This document shows positions 52,934 through 61,169 of a DNA stretch of 64,000 nucleotides, in pieces. The stretch comes from JAAZGD01 sp964489555 (GTDB lineage: Bacteria; Bacillota; Clostridia; Peptostreptococcales; Anaerovoracaceae), in NCBI GenBank assembly GCA_964489555.1, contig CAZAZF010000004.1, positions 62,001 to 126,000 on the forward strand, in the 5' to 3' direction. The notes beneath the pieces are model-generated. The model saw only the letters and a program-made list of their open reading frames with translations. It ran no database searches and was not told the DNA's origin. Numbering within the stretch: position 1 is the stretch's first letter; each line of letters begins with the position of its first letter. A program made the translations under genes and the position numbers.

Positions 52934-53959
52934 CTATCGTTTCACATCCAATATGGGGAGGTTTGGCAGAGCCCCCCTCATGGAAACCATCAATTCTTCA
53001 TGCTCAAAAGCATATCCGGTGGGGGCCGTAGGATTCAACGACACCGCCAACACCTTGATGTTTTCCAGTACCTGGACTTGCAATCCTTTCTTACACCACT
53101 GTTGCCACGAGTGACTGTCGATAAATATTTTAGTGGGATCTTTCAACACAAAAACTAACTTTTTCAATTTCCCGGGGTAAATGTCTTCAATCACGCCCTT
53201 GGTCATGGCCCCCGGAAGATACACATATCGTGTGTGGTCATTCAACTCCTCATCTAAAAATCGAGAGGCAGTGAGTCCCGTCTTCCCTTCGAAGTTGCGA
53301 AGAGTCAGGCCGTCCTCTGTCTGGTCCAAGAAAAAAATTTGATCCTCCCCATTTTCTTTAATCAGGGAAATGGCTTCCTTGTCTTTGAATACCGGCAACC
53401 CATAAAGACCTACTACATGAGCCGTCTCTTCCACCACTCGTTTCATGCTCCGGGATAGCACCGCACCAGTTGCCAAAACCACGCCGTCGGAAGTGGCGGG
53501 AGCGGCAATGGACCTCCGGTCCACCGCCCCATCAATCAAAATCAATTGAGCTCCCAAGGCCAACATTTCTTCACACAGCTGCTTGTGCTCTCTGGTAGAA
53601 AGGGGCCCGGCCACTTGAACATAGCCGGAGTCCACCACACGGCACAGCAGAAGAGGACCGATGGATGTGCGATACTCCGTCATTCGCAAAATCTCCAACC
53701 CCGCCTCTGCCAATTCATACAGCTTAGTGGGAACGGAAACCAAAGTCCCCTCATAAAGGTACACTTTCGGTTTCTCCGTTCCCGTAACAAGATCCGTACT
53801 TTCCCCGTCCCTGCCAGTGGAAGTAACGCCCAGTGATATGCCTTCATCCATGGCCTCTTCAACAAAATAATTCAGAGTTGTAGTTTTCCCCGAGTTTTTG
53901 GCCATCCCGACGATGGAAATGGTTCTATTCAGTTGGGAAAACTCGCGCAAAACCCCCAT
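52934..53959 (-). CDS. kamB: Lysine 5,6-aminomutase reactivase subunit KamB
   Basis: This 341-aa protein has a P-loop near the start (GMAKNSGKTTTLN, about residues 18-30) and a LTGTEKP-like TSTGRDGESTDL stretch, followed by a nucleotide-binding alpha/beta fold with ILIDGAVDRRS. It is the usual partner of KamC in lysine-fermenting bacteria. A GGGAGGG site precedes the ATG. It lies 10-11 bp from both neighbours. Confidence 0.88.
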   Translation of the reverse strand: MGVLREFSQLNRTISIVGMAKNSGKTTTLNYFVEEAMDEGISLGVTSTGRDGESTDLVTGTEKPKVYLYEGTLVSVPTKLYELAEAGLEILRMTEYRTSIGPLLLCRVVDSGYVQVAGPLSTREHKQLCEEMLALGAQLILIDGAVDRRSIAAPATSDGVVLATGAVLSRSMKRVVEETAHVVGLYGLPVFKDKEAISLIKENGEDQIFFLDQTEDGLTLRNFEGKTGLTASRFLDEELNDHTRYVYLPGAMTKGVIEDIYPGKLKKLVFVLKDPTKIFIDSHSWQQWCKKGLQVQVLENIKVLAVSLNPTAPTGYAFEHEELMVSMRGALPNLPILDVKR

Positions 53960-53970
53960 GAGCCCTCCCG

Positions 53971-55233
53971 TTACTTGTGCTTATTACGTTCATGCCGTAA
54001 GAGGTGGGCAGGTTCCATGGACATACGCTCTCCTTGGGCCAACCCTGCTACTCCCTCATAGTGATATTCTTTTTTTCCGGTACAATAATCGCAAGTGCAT
54101 TTTATCTCTGGTAAATCTACCGGTTCCGTGTAGGTAGTGATTACACCTTCGTAATTTCTTAAAATCACCTTGTCCGGAGTTTGAGAAATTACATATTGAG
54201 GCATCACTGGCGTCTTCCCGCCACCACCCGGCGCATCCACCACAAAGGTAGGTACTGCGTAGCCGGAAGTGTGACCCCGGAGTCCTTCAATGATTTCAAT
54301 CCCCTTTGACACTTTGGTTCTGAAATGTTCGATTCCCAAAGACAAATCGCACTGGTAAATATAGTATGGACGAACTCGATTCATAACCAACCCATGTACC
54401 AAATCCCTCATTATGTGGGAACAGTCGTTAACTCCCCGCAAGAGCACGCTTTGATTTCCCAGGGGAATTCCCGCATCCGCCAGCTTTCGGCAAGCCTCCA
54501 CGGCATCCGGTGTGATTTCTTTGGGATGGTTGAAATGTGTATTGAGCCAAATGGGGTGATATTTTTTCAGCATATCACAAAGCCGATCCGTAATCCTCAT
54601 GGGCATGACCACCGGGGTTCTGGACCCTAGTCGCACAATCTCCACATGGGGAATCTTTCTCAATTCACTGATGATGTATTCCAGCACCTCATCCTCCACC
54701 AGTAAGCAATCTCCACCGGACAACAAAACATCCCGGACGACGGGAGTACGCCGGATATAGTCAATGCACGCATTAATGTCTTCCATAGAACGAGCGCCAT
54801 CCGTTTCTCCTGCCAATCTTCTTCTGGTACAATGTCTGCAATACATAGAACACTGGTCTGTAATTAAAAACAGAACTCTGTCCGGATATCGGTGGGTCAA
54901 TCCGGGAGCCGGAGAATCTTCGTCCTCATGAAGAGGATCCATCATGTCTGCCTCGGAACGATGGGTTTCCGCCAAAGTAGGTACCGCCTGCATACGTACC
55001 GGGCATCTGGGGTCCGACGGATCCATTAAAGAGGCATAGTAAGGAGTAATCCCTACGCGAAAGCCTCTCATTACCTTTTCGATGTCTGCTTTTTCTTCCG
55101 GAGTTAAATTAATAACCTGTTGGATTTGATCCACAGTGGTTAATCGATTTTGGACCTGCCAATGCCAATCATTCCACTGCTCATCCGTAACACCCTTCCA
55201 AAGAGGAACATCTTTCCAATTCCTTATCGCCAT
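53971..55233 (-). CDS. kamA: Lysine 2,3-aminomutase
   Basis: This 420-aa radical SAM enzyme converts L-lysine to L-beta-lysine with PLP. The cluster motif is C128-x3-C132-x2-C135 (CSMYCRHCTRR). LLSGGDCLLV, RLGSRTPVVMP and DAPGGGGKTP mark the SAM and PLP sites, and a C-terminal CTCDYC pair is the zinc-binding tail. Usual length 416. First step of the pathway; second gene of the operon. Confidence 0.97.
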   Translation of the reverse strand: MAIRNWKDVPLWKGVTDEQWNDWHWQVQNRLTTVDQIQQVINLTPEEKADIEKVMRGFRVGITPYYASLMDPSDPRCPVRMQAVPTLAETHRSEADMMDPLHEDEDSPAPGLTHRYPDRVLFLITDQCSMYCRHCTRRRLAGETDGARSMEDINACIDYIRRTPVVRDVLLSGGDCLLVEDEVLEYIISELRKIPHVEIVRLGSRTPVVMPMRITDRLCDMLKKYHPIWLNTHFNHPKEITPDAVEACRKLADAGIPLGNQSVLLRGVNDCSHIMRDLVHGLVMNRVRPYYIYQCDLSLGIEHFRTKVSKGIEIIEGLRGHTSGYAVPTFVVDAPGGGGKTPVMPQYVISQTPDKVILRNYEGVITTYTEPVDLPEIKCTCDYCTGKKEYHYEGVAGLAQGERMSMEPAHLLRHERNKHK

Positions 55234-55266
55234 CTTGATTCCCTTCTTTCTTTTCTACTTAAGGAT

Positions 55267-56298
55267 TTACGCATACATTTCCTGGAACAATTTTTTCAAA
55301 GGTTCACTCTCTCTCAATACCTGGAGCGTGATTTCCGCATGTCCTTTGGTATATCCATTTCCTACAATCATGTTCACATCTTTTCCCACTCCTTCGGCTC
55401 CGAGAGCTGCTTTCGTAAAGCTGGTAGCCATGGAGAAGAAATATACCGTACCCCCATCTTTACAGGAAAGAATGGATGCCATTTCTGTATTCTCGATATT
55501 AACGCAGTTAATCACGATGTCGGCCAATTCCCCGTTAGTTAGCTCATGGATTTTATTGTACATGGCAACCGCATCGGTAGCATCGGCAGAAATATAGGCA
55601 TCGGCCAGATTCAGGTCTTTGGCTCGATTGGTAGATCTTTCGCTATGGCCTACGCAAATCACCTTTCCAGTAACCCCGGCTCTTTTCTTTGCCTCATACA
55701 AACACAGCAACCCGGATTTTCCGCCACCGCCTATCACCACAACATTATCGCCGGGTTTTACCAATTTGGCTGTTTGAGCAGGAGCTCCAGCTACATCCAA
55801 TGCTGATAATGCCAGCCCCTCCGGCATATCTGTGGGGATTTTTGCATAAATACCGCTTTGGAACAAAATAGCCTGACCTTTGATGTCTACTTGGTCAATA
55901 TCCGGCCGCACATCATAGATTTCCTCAATCACCAGCGGGGTCAGGGAAAGAGATACCAATGTGGCAATTTTGTCTCCCGCTTTTAACTCTCCTACATAAG
56001 CCGGTCCTACTTCCTTCACAGTTCCAATCAACATCCCCCCGGAACCGGTAACAGGGTTTTTATGTTTCCCGGCTTTGGCTACGATGCCTTTCATGATTTT
56101 TTTAATTTCTTCCACATTTCCTTCTGCTTGGCTTTCAATCTGCGTGAATGATGCGGAATCGATATTTAAGGTTTGAACGTCAATCAACACTTCATTGTCA
56201 AAAATCTCCATGGTGTTATCAATCACATCAGCGGGTTGAGGTAATACACCTTTGGGTGAAATTACGCGATGGGTACCATAAGGACATCCTTTTTTCAT
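55267..56298 (-). CDS. kdd: L-erythro-3,5-diaminohexanoate dehydrogenase
   Basis: This 343-aa NAD-dependent dehydrogenase deaminates 3,5-diaminohexanoate to 5-amino-3-oxohexanoate. It begins GCPYGTHRVISPKGVLPQPA, as in known Kdd proteins, and has the nucleotide-binding VVVIGGGGKSGLLCLYEAKK (about residues 186-205). CAGGAGGAAG precedes the ATG. It is the first gene of the operon, 73 bp from the sigma-54 -12 element. Confidence 0.95.
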   Translation of the reverse strand: MKKGCPYGTHRVISPKGVLPQPADVIDNTMEIFDNEVLIDVQTLNIDSASFTQIESQAEGNVEEIKKIMKGIVAKAGKHKNPVTGSGGMLIGTVKEVGPAYVGELKAGDKIATLVSLSLTPLVIEEIYDVRPDIDQVDIKGQAILFQSGIYAKIPTDMPEGLALSALDVAGAPAQTAKLVKPGDNVVVIGGGGKSGLLCLYEAKKRAGVTGKVICVGHSERSTNRAKDLNLADAYISADATDAVAMYNKIHELTNGELADIVINCVNIENTEMASILSCKDGGTVYFFSMATSFTKAALGAEGVGKDVNMIVGNGYTKGHAEITLQVLRESEPLKKLFQEMYA

Positions 56299-56368
56299 TG
56301 TTTCTTCCTCCTGTAACTTTAATTATATATTGGTGATACATCGTAAGCCGTGCTATTATCTTTATATA

Positions 56369-56387
56369 TAGCAAGGCTCATGCCAAA
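56369..56387 (-). promoter_or_regulatory. Sigma-54 promoter of the lysine fermentation operon
   Basis: Minus strand TTTGGCATGAGCCTTGCTA: GG (56384-56383), ten bases, GC (56372-56371). No GTC-N-CA repeats lie upstream. GCGATG-type dyads at 56436-56485 may be the activator site. Confidence 0.85.
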
Positions 56388-56533
56388 GTAAAAGTGGAAA
56401 CAACTCTTGAAATTCCAATCCTTATACGGGTGCTTGGCGATGAATTGAACCACATCGGCATCGCGCCCTAAAAAATCGATGCGATATCGGTTCGTTCCGA
56501 ATGTGAGAATTTTTAGATAATTTTAAGAATCCT

Positions 56534-56562
56534 TTGATTTTCTTTTAATTCTCATGTAGTAT
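56534..56562 (+). promoter_or_regulatory. Promoter of the symporter pair
   Basis: TTGATT (56534-56539), 17-bp spacer, TAGTAT (56557-56562). Confidence 0.5.
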
Positions 56563-56569
56563 CCTTAAG

Positions 56570-56591
56570 TTGAGATTCTTGGAAATCTCAA
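56570..56591 (+). promoter_or_regulatory. Inverted repeat at the predicted transcription start
   Basis: TTGAGATT and AATCTCAA are perfect 8-bp arms around CTTGGA, placed directly after the -10 box. It may be an operator or a 5' hairpin. Confidence 0.45.
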
Positions 56592-56639
56592 ATCACAAAC
56601 GGGGAAAATCCCTACTACTCTCAGAAAGGAGGAACAATT

Positions 56640-56909
56640 ATGAGACCAGACGATCGTAAAATGTCCGGGAAAGCAAAGCTCTATTGGGGCCTGATTCTAT
56701 TAGGATTCTTGGCTATGGAGTTTCCGGGGGTGCTGTTTTTCAAAGGCATAGCGGAACCCTATATCTTTGGGCTTCCTTTTATCTATGGCTTTATTCTATG
56801 TTGTTGGGCTTACATGTGTGTAGTAATATTCATAGCCTTTAAAAACAATTGGGGAGAGCCTGCGGAAACAACTGCGGCCGGCACACCGAAAGGAGGTGAC
56901 ATGCAATGA
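56640..56909 (+). CDS. Small accessory membrane protein of the symporter
   Basis: This 89-aa protein has two hydrophobic helices (about residues 13-31 and 42-66) and a short polar tail. Small two-helix proteins encoded directly before sodium:solute symporters are known as accessory subunits. The ATG follows AAAGGAGGA. Its end overlaps the symporter start by 4 bp, so the two are made together. The precise role is unproved. Confidence 0.82.
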   Translation: MRPDDRKMSGKAKLYWGLILLGFLAMEFPGVLFFKGIAEPYIFGLPFIYGFILCCWAYMCVVIFIAFKNNWGEPAETTAAGTPKGGDMQ

Positions 56910-58399
56910 GTCCAAATGCAATCGCACTTATTATTATCGGCTTCTTTATGTTGTTCCCATTGGCCATCGGGTTCATTGCCAAAGGAAGGTCCGTCGCCAC
57001 CACAGAAGACTATTTTGTACAAGGCCGTGGCATGGGATCCATCGCCGTATTCTTTACTGTAGCTGCTACTTGGTGGAGCGCATTCGCCTTCTTGGGGTCC
57101 AACGGGTATTTCTACACCACCGGTCCCATGTATTGGACCGCTATCGCTTGGAACATTTTATTCGGTTTGCTGTATTTTGGTGTAGGTAAAAAGATTTGGT
57201 ACATGGGAAGATTAAACGGTTATATCACTCCCAAAGACTTCTTCGTCCATCAATATGGCTCGGTGGCTTTGGGAAACATTATTGCCGTCATCATGTTGCT
57301 GTTCACCATTCCTTACCTGCAGATTCAATTAACCGGTGGGGCTTACTTAATCCAGGTTGCCTCTGGTAACCAGATTCCATTTGCTCTGGCGGCGCTCTTG
57401 TTCTATGTAGTTATCATTATCTATGTGTGGGCAGGCGGATTGCGTGCCGTAGCTTGGACCGATATTTTCTACGGCGTGCTGCTGTTCTTCGGCATGATTT
57501 TTGCCGGGTTCTACATTGCCAATCTGCTGGGTGGACCGGCAGCGATGTTTGACCAGCTGGGCGAACAGTTCCCGGGCCATCGCATTTTAACAGAAACACG
57601 TTGGATGAACTGGCTGGCCATGTTTATCATCACCCCGGTGGGTTCCTTTATGGGTCCCCAGTTGTGGACACGTATGTATGCAGTAAAATCAGGCAAACTA
57701 TTCAACCTGATGCCTTTCCTGCTGGGATTCGCAGCCATTGCCTATATCGGATCCGCTCTTACCGGCAACAGCGGAAAATTATTGTACCCTGATGTTGCCA
57801 CTTTGGAAAGAGGCATCGCGGACTACATTCTGCCTACCGTGCTTTTCAATCATGCACCTTTCGTGTTGGCCACTACTTTAATGGCCTGCGGAGCAGCAGC
57901 AGCCATGTCAACCGCCAACTCTCAAATCCACGCTATGTCCGCCGGATATACCATGGACTTCCATAAAACTTATATCAACAAAAATATGTCCGAAAGATCC
58001 CTGGTATGGGTTGGACGCTGGGCCATTCTGGTCTTCTCGGCCATCGCTTATATCATGGCATTGTATGTGCCCGGCTTGCTGGTAACCATCGGCTTGGTAG
58101 CTTTGGGAGGAACAGCACAAGTTATTGTACCCACTATGGGTGCCTTGTTCTGGAAGAGATCCACCGTGGCGGGGGCCATAGCGGGAACGTTAACAGGAAT
58201 TGGCCTTCTCAGCCTGTTTACTTTCAAAGTACTCACCCCTCCCGGACCCTTCGCTAGTGGTGGAGGCGCTTTGTTGGCCTTAATCGTTAACATTATTGTG
58301 TTCATCGTAGTGTCCTATGTCACCAAGCCTCGACCGGAAAAACTGATGAACGAATTGAAACAGCAATATTCCGATTTCTATCACGGCGTGAATATGTAG
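56906..58399 (+). CDS. Sodium:solute symporter
   Basis: This 497-aa protein has about 13 membrane helices and SSS-family marks: RSVATTEDYFVQGRGMG after helix 1, WWSAFAFLGSNGYFYTTGP, GGAYLIQVASG, YVWAGGLRAVAWTDIFYG and AAAMSTANSQIHAMS near a Na+ site. It is clearly related to the symporter at 61170. Being divergent from the lysine operon, it may import lysine or another amino acid; that is inference. A GGAGGTG site precedes the ATG. Confidence 0.92.
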   Translation: MSPNAIALIIIGFFMLFPLAIGFIAKGRSVATTEDYFVQGRGMGSIAVFFTVAATWWSAFAFLGSNGYFYTTGPMYWTAIAWNILFGLLYFGVGKKIWYMGRLNGYITPKDFFVHQYGSVALGNIIAVIMLLFTIPYLQIQLTGGAYLIQVASGNQIPFALAALLFYVVIIIYVWAGGLRAVAWTDIFYGVLLFFGMIFAGFYIANLLGGPAAMFDQLGEQFPGHRILTETRWMNWLAMFIITPVGSFMGPQLWTRMYAVKSGKLFNLMPFLLGFAAIAYIGSALTGNSGKLLYPDVATLERGIADYILPTVLFNHAPFVLATTLMACGAAAAMSTANSQIHAMSAGYTMDFHKTYINKNMSERSLVWVGRWAILVFSAIAYIMALYVPGLLVTIGLVALGGTAQVIVPTMGALFWKRSTVAGAIAGTLTGIGLLSLFTFKVLTPPGPFASGGGALLALIVNIIVFIVVSYVTKPRPEKLMNELKQQYSDFYHGVNM

Positions 58400-58450
58400 C
58401 TTCTATGCTTCACGGGAGAAGAAATCCTCCCAAAAAGAAAAACAACCATC

Positions 58451-58489
58451 AAAAAACCCCGATCCATTTCCTATGGACCGGGGTTTTTT
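58451..58489. terminator. Terminator after the symporter
   Basis: AAAAAACCCCGATCC pairs with GGACCGGGGTTTTTT. The symmetric A and T runs serve both the symporter (+) and the small peptide gene (-). Confidence 0.85.
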
Positions 58490-58490
58490 C

Positions 58491-58604
58491 TCAATATTTA
58501 AAAATAGTTTCCCAATAGTACCAGGCCACTCCTCCGAAAAGAGCAACCACACCTCCAACAATCAAAATCCGCACCAGAATCATTTTTCTTGTCAATTTAA
58601 CCAT
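58491..58604 (-). CDS. 37-aa single-helix membrane peptide
   Basis: The frame reads MVKLTRKMILVRILIVGG, a hydrophobic continuation and a polar end WETIFKY. It has a basic N-terminus and one membrane helix (about residues 9-29). Its ATG overlaps the end of the response-regulator gene (8 bp) and follows GGGAGGAGAG at ideal distance; a terminator follows the stop by two bases. These traits make it a real coupled gene. No family is recognised. It may be a partner of the kinase or of the nearby symporters. Confidence 0.7.
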   Translation of the reverse strand: MVKLTRKMILVRILIVGGVVALFGGVAWYYWETIFKY

Positions 58605-59331
58605 GGTTCTCTCCTCCCTCTTCCCGAAGCAGTTGATGATTAAACTTATATCCCACCCCCCGAATGTTTAGAATATATTTGGGGCTGTCCGGCCCTGGTT
58701 CAATCTTTTTTCTAAGCGTGCTGATGTACACCATCACTGTTCTGGAATCTCCTGCCAAGCTGCTGGTTTGCCATGCCAATTCAAACAACTGCTCTGCACT
58801 AAACACCCTTCGGGGGTTTTGTACAAACAGCAAGAGAAGATCAAATTCCTTGGCAGTCAAAGAAACGTCTTCTCCCTCCACCACCACTTCCCGGGTGGTA
58901 ACATTTACCGTAAGTCCGGGATAGGTATAAACCTCTTCTCCCTTTCCCTTATGAAGTCCCAGAGTTTGGTGTCTGCGAAGATGGGCTTTGATGCGGGCCA
59001 CCAGCTCTCCCGGCATAAAAGGCTTGGTCATATAATCATCTCCCCCTGCGGAGAGGGCAATGATTTTATCCATTTCTTCCTCTCGACAGCTTAAAAACAA
59101 GATGCCAACCTCGCTCTTTTTACGAATCTCCAAACATAAAGCGTTCCCGTCAATATCCGGAAGCATAATATCCAGCACCACGAAATCCGGCTTTTCCTTT
59201 TCCAGAACTTCCAGGGCTTCTTTTCCCGTATAGGCAGACAGGGGAGAAAAGCCCTCCTTTTGGAGATAGGAAACCACCAAATCGTTGATGGCCTTTTCAT
59301 CATCTATGATTAATATCTTTTCTCCTGCCAT
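58597..59331 (-). CDS. Response regulator, OmpR/PhoB family
   Basis: This 244-aa protein has a receiver domain (about 4-118; acidic pocket DD at 10-11, phosphorylation site Asp54, MTKPF near 104) and a winged-helix DNA-binding domain (about 135-235, VSLTAKEFDLLLLF and RGVGYKF). It is paired with the kinase 28 bp upstream. Likely targets are the neighbouring symporter genes. Confidence 0.95.
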   Translation of the reverse strand: MAGEKILIIDDEKAINDLVVSYLQKEGFSPLSAYTGKEALEVLEKEKPDFVVLDIMLPDIDGNALCLEIRKKSEVGILFLSCREEEMDKIIALSAGGDDYMTKPFMPGELVARIKAHLRRHQTLGLHKGKGEEVYTYPGLTVNVTTREVVVEGEDVSLTAKEFDLLLLFVQNPRRVFSAEQLFELAWQTSSLAGDSRTVMVYISTLRKKIEPGPDSPKYILNIRGVGYKFNHQLLREEGGENHG

Positions 59332-59359
59332 GGGTTCCTCCTATACGCCTCTCTTCATT

Positions 59360-61114
59360 CTAATCTTGATACAGGGGAATTGCAACGACGAAGGTGCTGC
59401 CCCGGCCTACACTGCTTTTCACTTCAATGGTTCCGTGATGCGCTTCCACGATTTCCTTGCATATGGTAAGCCCCAGACCGCTGTTGCCGGAATTCTTTCC
59501 TGCACCTTCATCCTTCCCCTTATAAAACCGTTGGAAAATTTGGGACATCTCCCCGGTGGGAATCCCCGGACCTTTGTCACTTACGGTGAATACTAGCCGT
59601 TCCCGACTTCGTTCAATGAAAAACTTCACTTGGATGGAATCTCCCGGCTTGGAATACCGGATGGCATTTTGCAAAATATTATTGAAAACCTGACCCATTC
59701 TCTGATTGTCCACGATTACATTGTGTTTGGAGAGTTCCTTGCGTTCCCGTGACAACGCCAACTTCATGCCGGCGTTTCGAACATCCAATCCATAATTTTT
59801 CACCAACTCTTCCGCCAATTCTTCGGCGCCCATCAGAGAAAACTGAAAGCTGAATTGTTTGGTTTCCAGTTTGGACAGTTGAAACAAATCTAGAATCAAA
59901 TTTTCCAGCATAAGGGTCTTTTTAAAAATGGTATCCAAAGCCGTTTGTCGATCTTCCGGCATGTTCAGAGTGCCATCCCGAAGAGCGGTAATATAGCCCA
60001 AAATCGAAGTGACCGGTGTCTTCAGCTCATGAGAAATATAGGACAACAGCTGCTCCCGGGCATTCTTGGAAGTCAGCAATTGTTCCTCAGCCTCTTTGGT
60101 GGTGGTTACATCCCGAAGGATTCCCTCAATGGCAACAGCCTCCCCATTTTCGTAAATCAGTGTACGCTTCATCTCTCCCCACAAAGGGCCCGTATTTTTA
60201 TGAAGAAGTCGAAATAATCCGGTTTCCTGCTCTTGAGATTTCGGATGACGGGGATCAAACAGCTCTTGGATACGCTCTACTTCTGAGGAGTCCACCACAT
60301 TTAAATAGAAGCGGGAATCTCCATAAAAATCTTGCGGTGTATATCCCAACATCCGCTCCACAGAAGGGGTAATGTAGCTAAAGCTGGGATTTGGCTTAAA
60401 GCTATAAATAAAAATAACATCCGATGCATTTTCCGCCATCATCTTGAATATTTTTTCTGCAAAGCCCATTCGCTCCGTCGTTCGCTCCAAATAGAGAATA
60501 AAAATGATAAAATTCAACACATTGGAAAAGATGATTTCCGCCAGATACAGAGTGGAGGAGCCACTAAAATAACCTTCATAAATAGACCCCATGGCTTTCC
60601 CGTATCCCCACAAAAGAAACACCACCATAGCCATCCATTTCTGCAGTTTTTTCGTTTCCCAATGAGAAAAAATAATGGCAACCAGCACGGTAGTGATGGC
60701 CATTTGGAACATGGACAAGGGGAGATAGATGGCCATAATGTCAAATTGATAAAATACCGATACCGCCACCCAAATCATCAAATACAAAGTAAATCTCATC
60801 CAATATCCGGGAATTCTGCGATTGGAAAAAGAGTATACTCCAAACAAAAGACAGAGAATATTCAACACATCAAAAACTTTTCTGATTTCAAAAAGGCGGG
60901 ATTCTTGCAAATTTTCCCCCAAAATTAAAAAGAGAAGGCTTAGGGAATAGAAAACCCAACAAAGCCCCCAGTACTGAATAAACCGCTCCTGGCTCCTTGC
61001 AAAAAGGTAAAAATATAGGCCGGCCATGAAAAGGGTAAAGCCGACAAACGCCATAAAGACCACGGATAGAATTCCCATGGTCTCATTATACCGAAAAAGG
61101 CCGATAAAATCCAT
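59360..61114 (-). CDS. Membrane sensor histidine kinase with PAS domain
   Basis: This kinase of about 584 aa has seven hydrophobic helices in residues 10-230, a PAS domain (about 235-360, SDVIFIYSFKPNPSFSYITP), the phosphoacceptor H-box SYISHELKTPVTS, and ATP-binding N (QNAIRYSKPGD), G1 (DKGPGIP), F and G2 (GNSGLGLTICKEI) boxes. The seven-helix part may bind a small ligand in the membrane. The ATG at 61114 is chosen; a TTG five codons upstream has no ribosome site at a workable distance. It is divergent from the symporter at 61170. Confidence 0.92.
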   Translation of the reverse strand: MDFIGLFRYNETMGILSVVFMAFVGFTLFMAGLYFYLFARSQERFIQYWGLCWVFYSLSLLFLILGENLQESRLFEIRKVFDVLNILCLLFGVYSFSNRRIPGYWMRFTLYLMIWVAVSVFYQFDIMAIYLPLSMFQMAITTVLVAIIFSHWETKKLQKWMAMVVFLLWGYGKAMGSIYEGYFSGSSTLYLAEIIFSNVLNFIIFILYLERTTERMGFAEKIFKMMAENASDVIFIYSFKPNPSFSYITPSVERMLGYTPQDFYGDSRFYLNVVDSSEVERIQELFDPRHPKSQEQETGLFRLLHKNTGPLWGEMKRTLIYENGEAVAIEGILRDVTTTKEAEEQLLTSKNAREQLLSYISHELKTPVTSILGYITALRDGTLNMPEDRQTALDTIFKKTLMLENLILDLFQLSKLETKQFSFQFSLMGAEELAEELVKNYGLDVRNAGMKLALSRERKELSKHNVIVDNQRMGQVFNNILQNAIRYSKPGDSIQVKFFIERSRERLVFTVSDKGPGIPTGEMSQIFQRFYKGKDEGAGKNSGNSGLGLTICKEIVEAHHGTIEVKSSVGRGSTFVVAIPLYQD

Positions 61115-61169
61115 TTGCTTTCGCCCCAATCCTTTTCTTTTTCAGAAAGAAATATGATAAAATATAGCT

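Noticed and set aside
60332..60928. 198-aa coding region on the plus strand
   Set aside because: It is a shadow of the histidine kinase gene, rich in His and Lys from reversed membrane codons.
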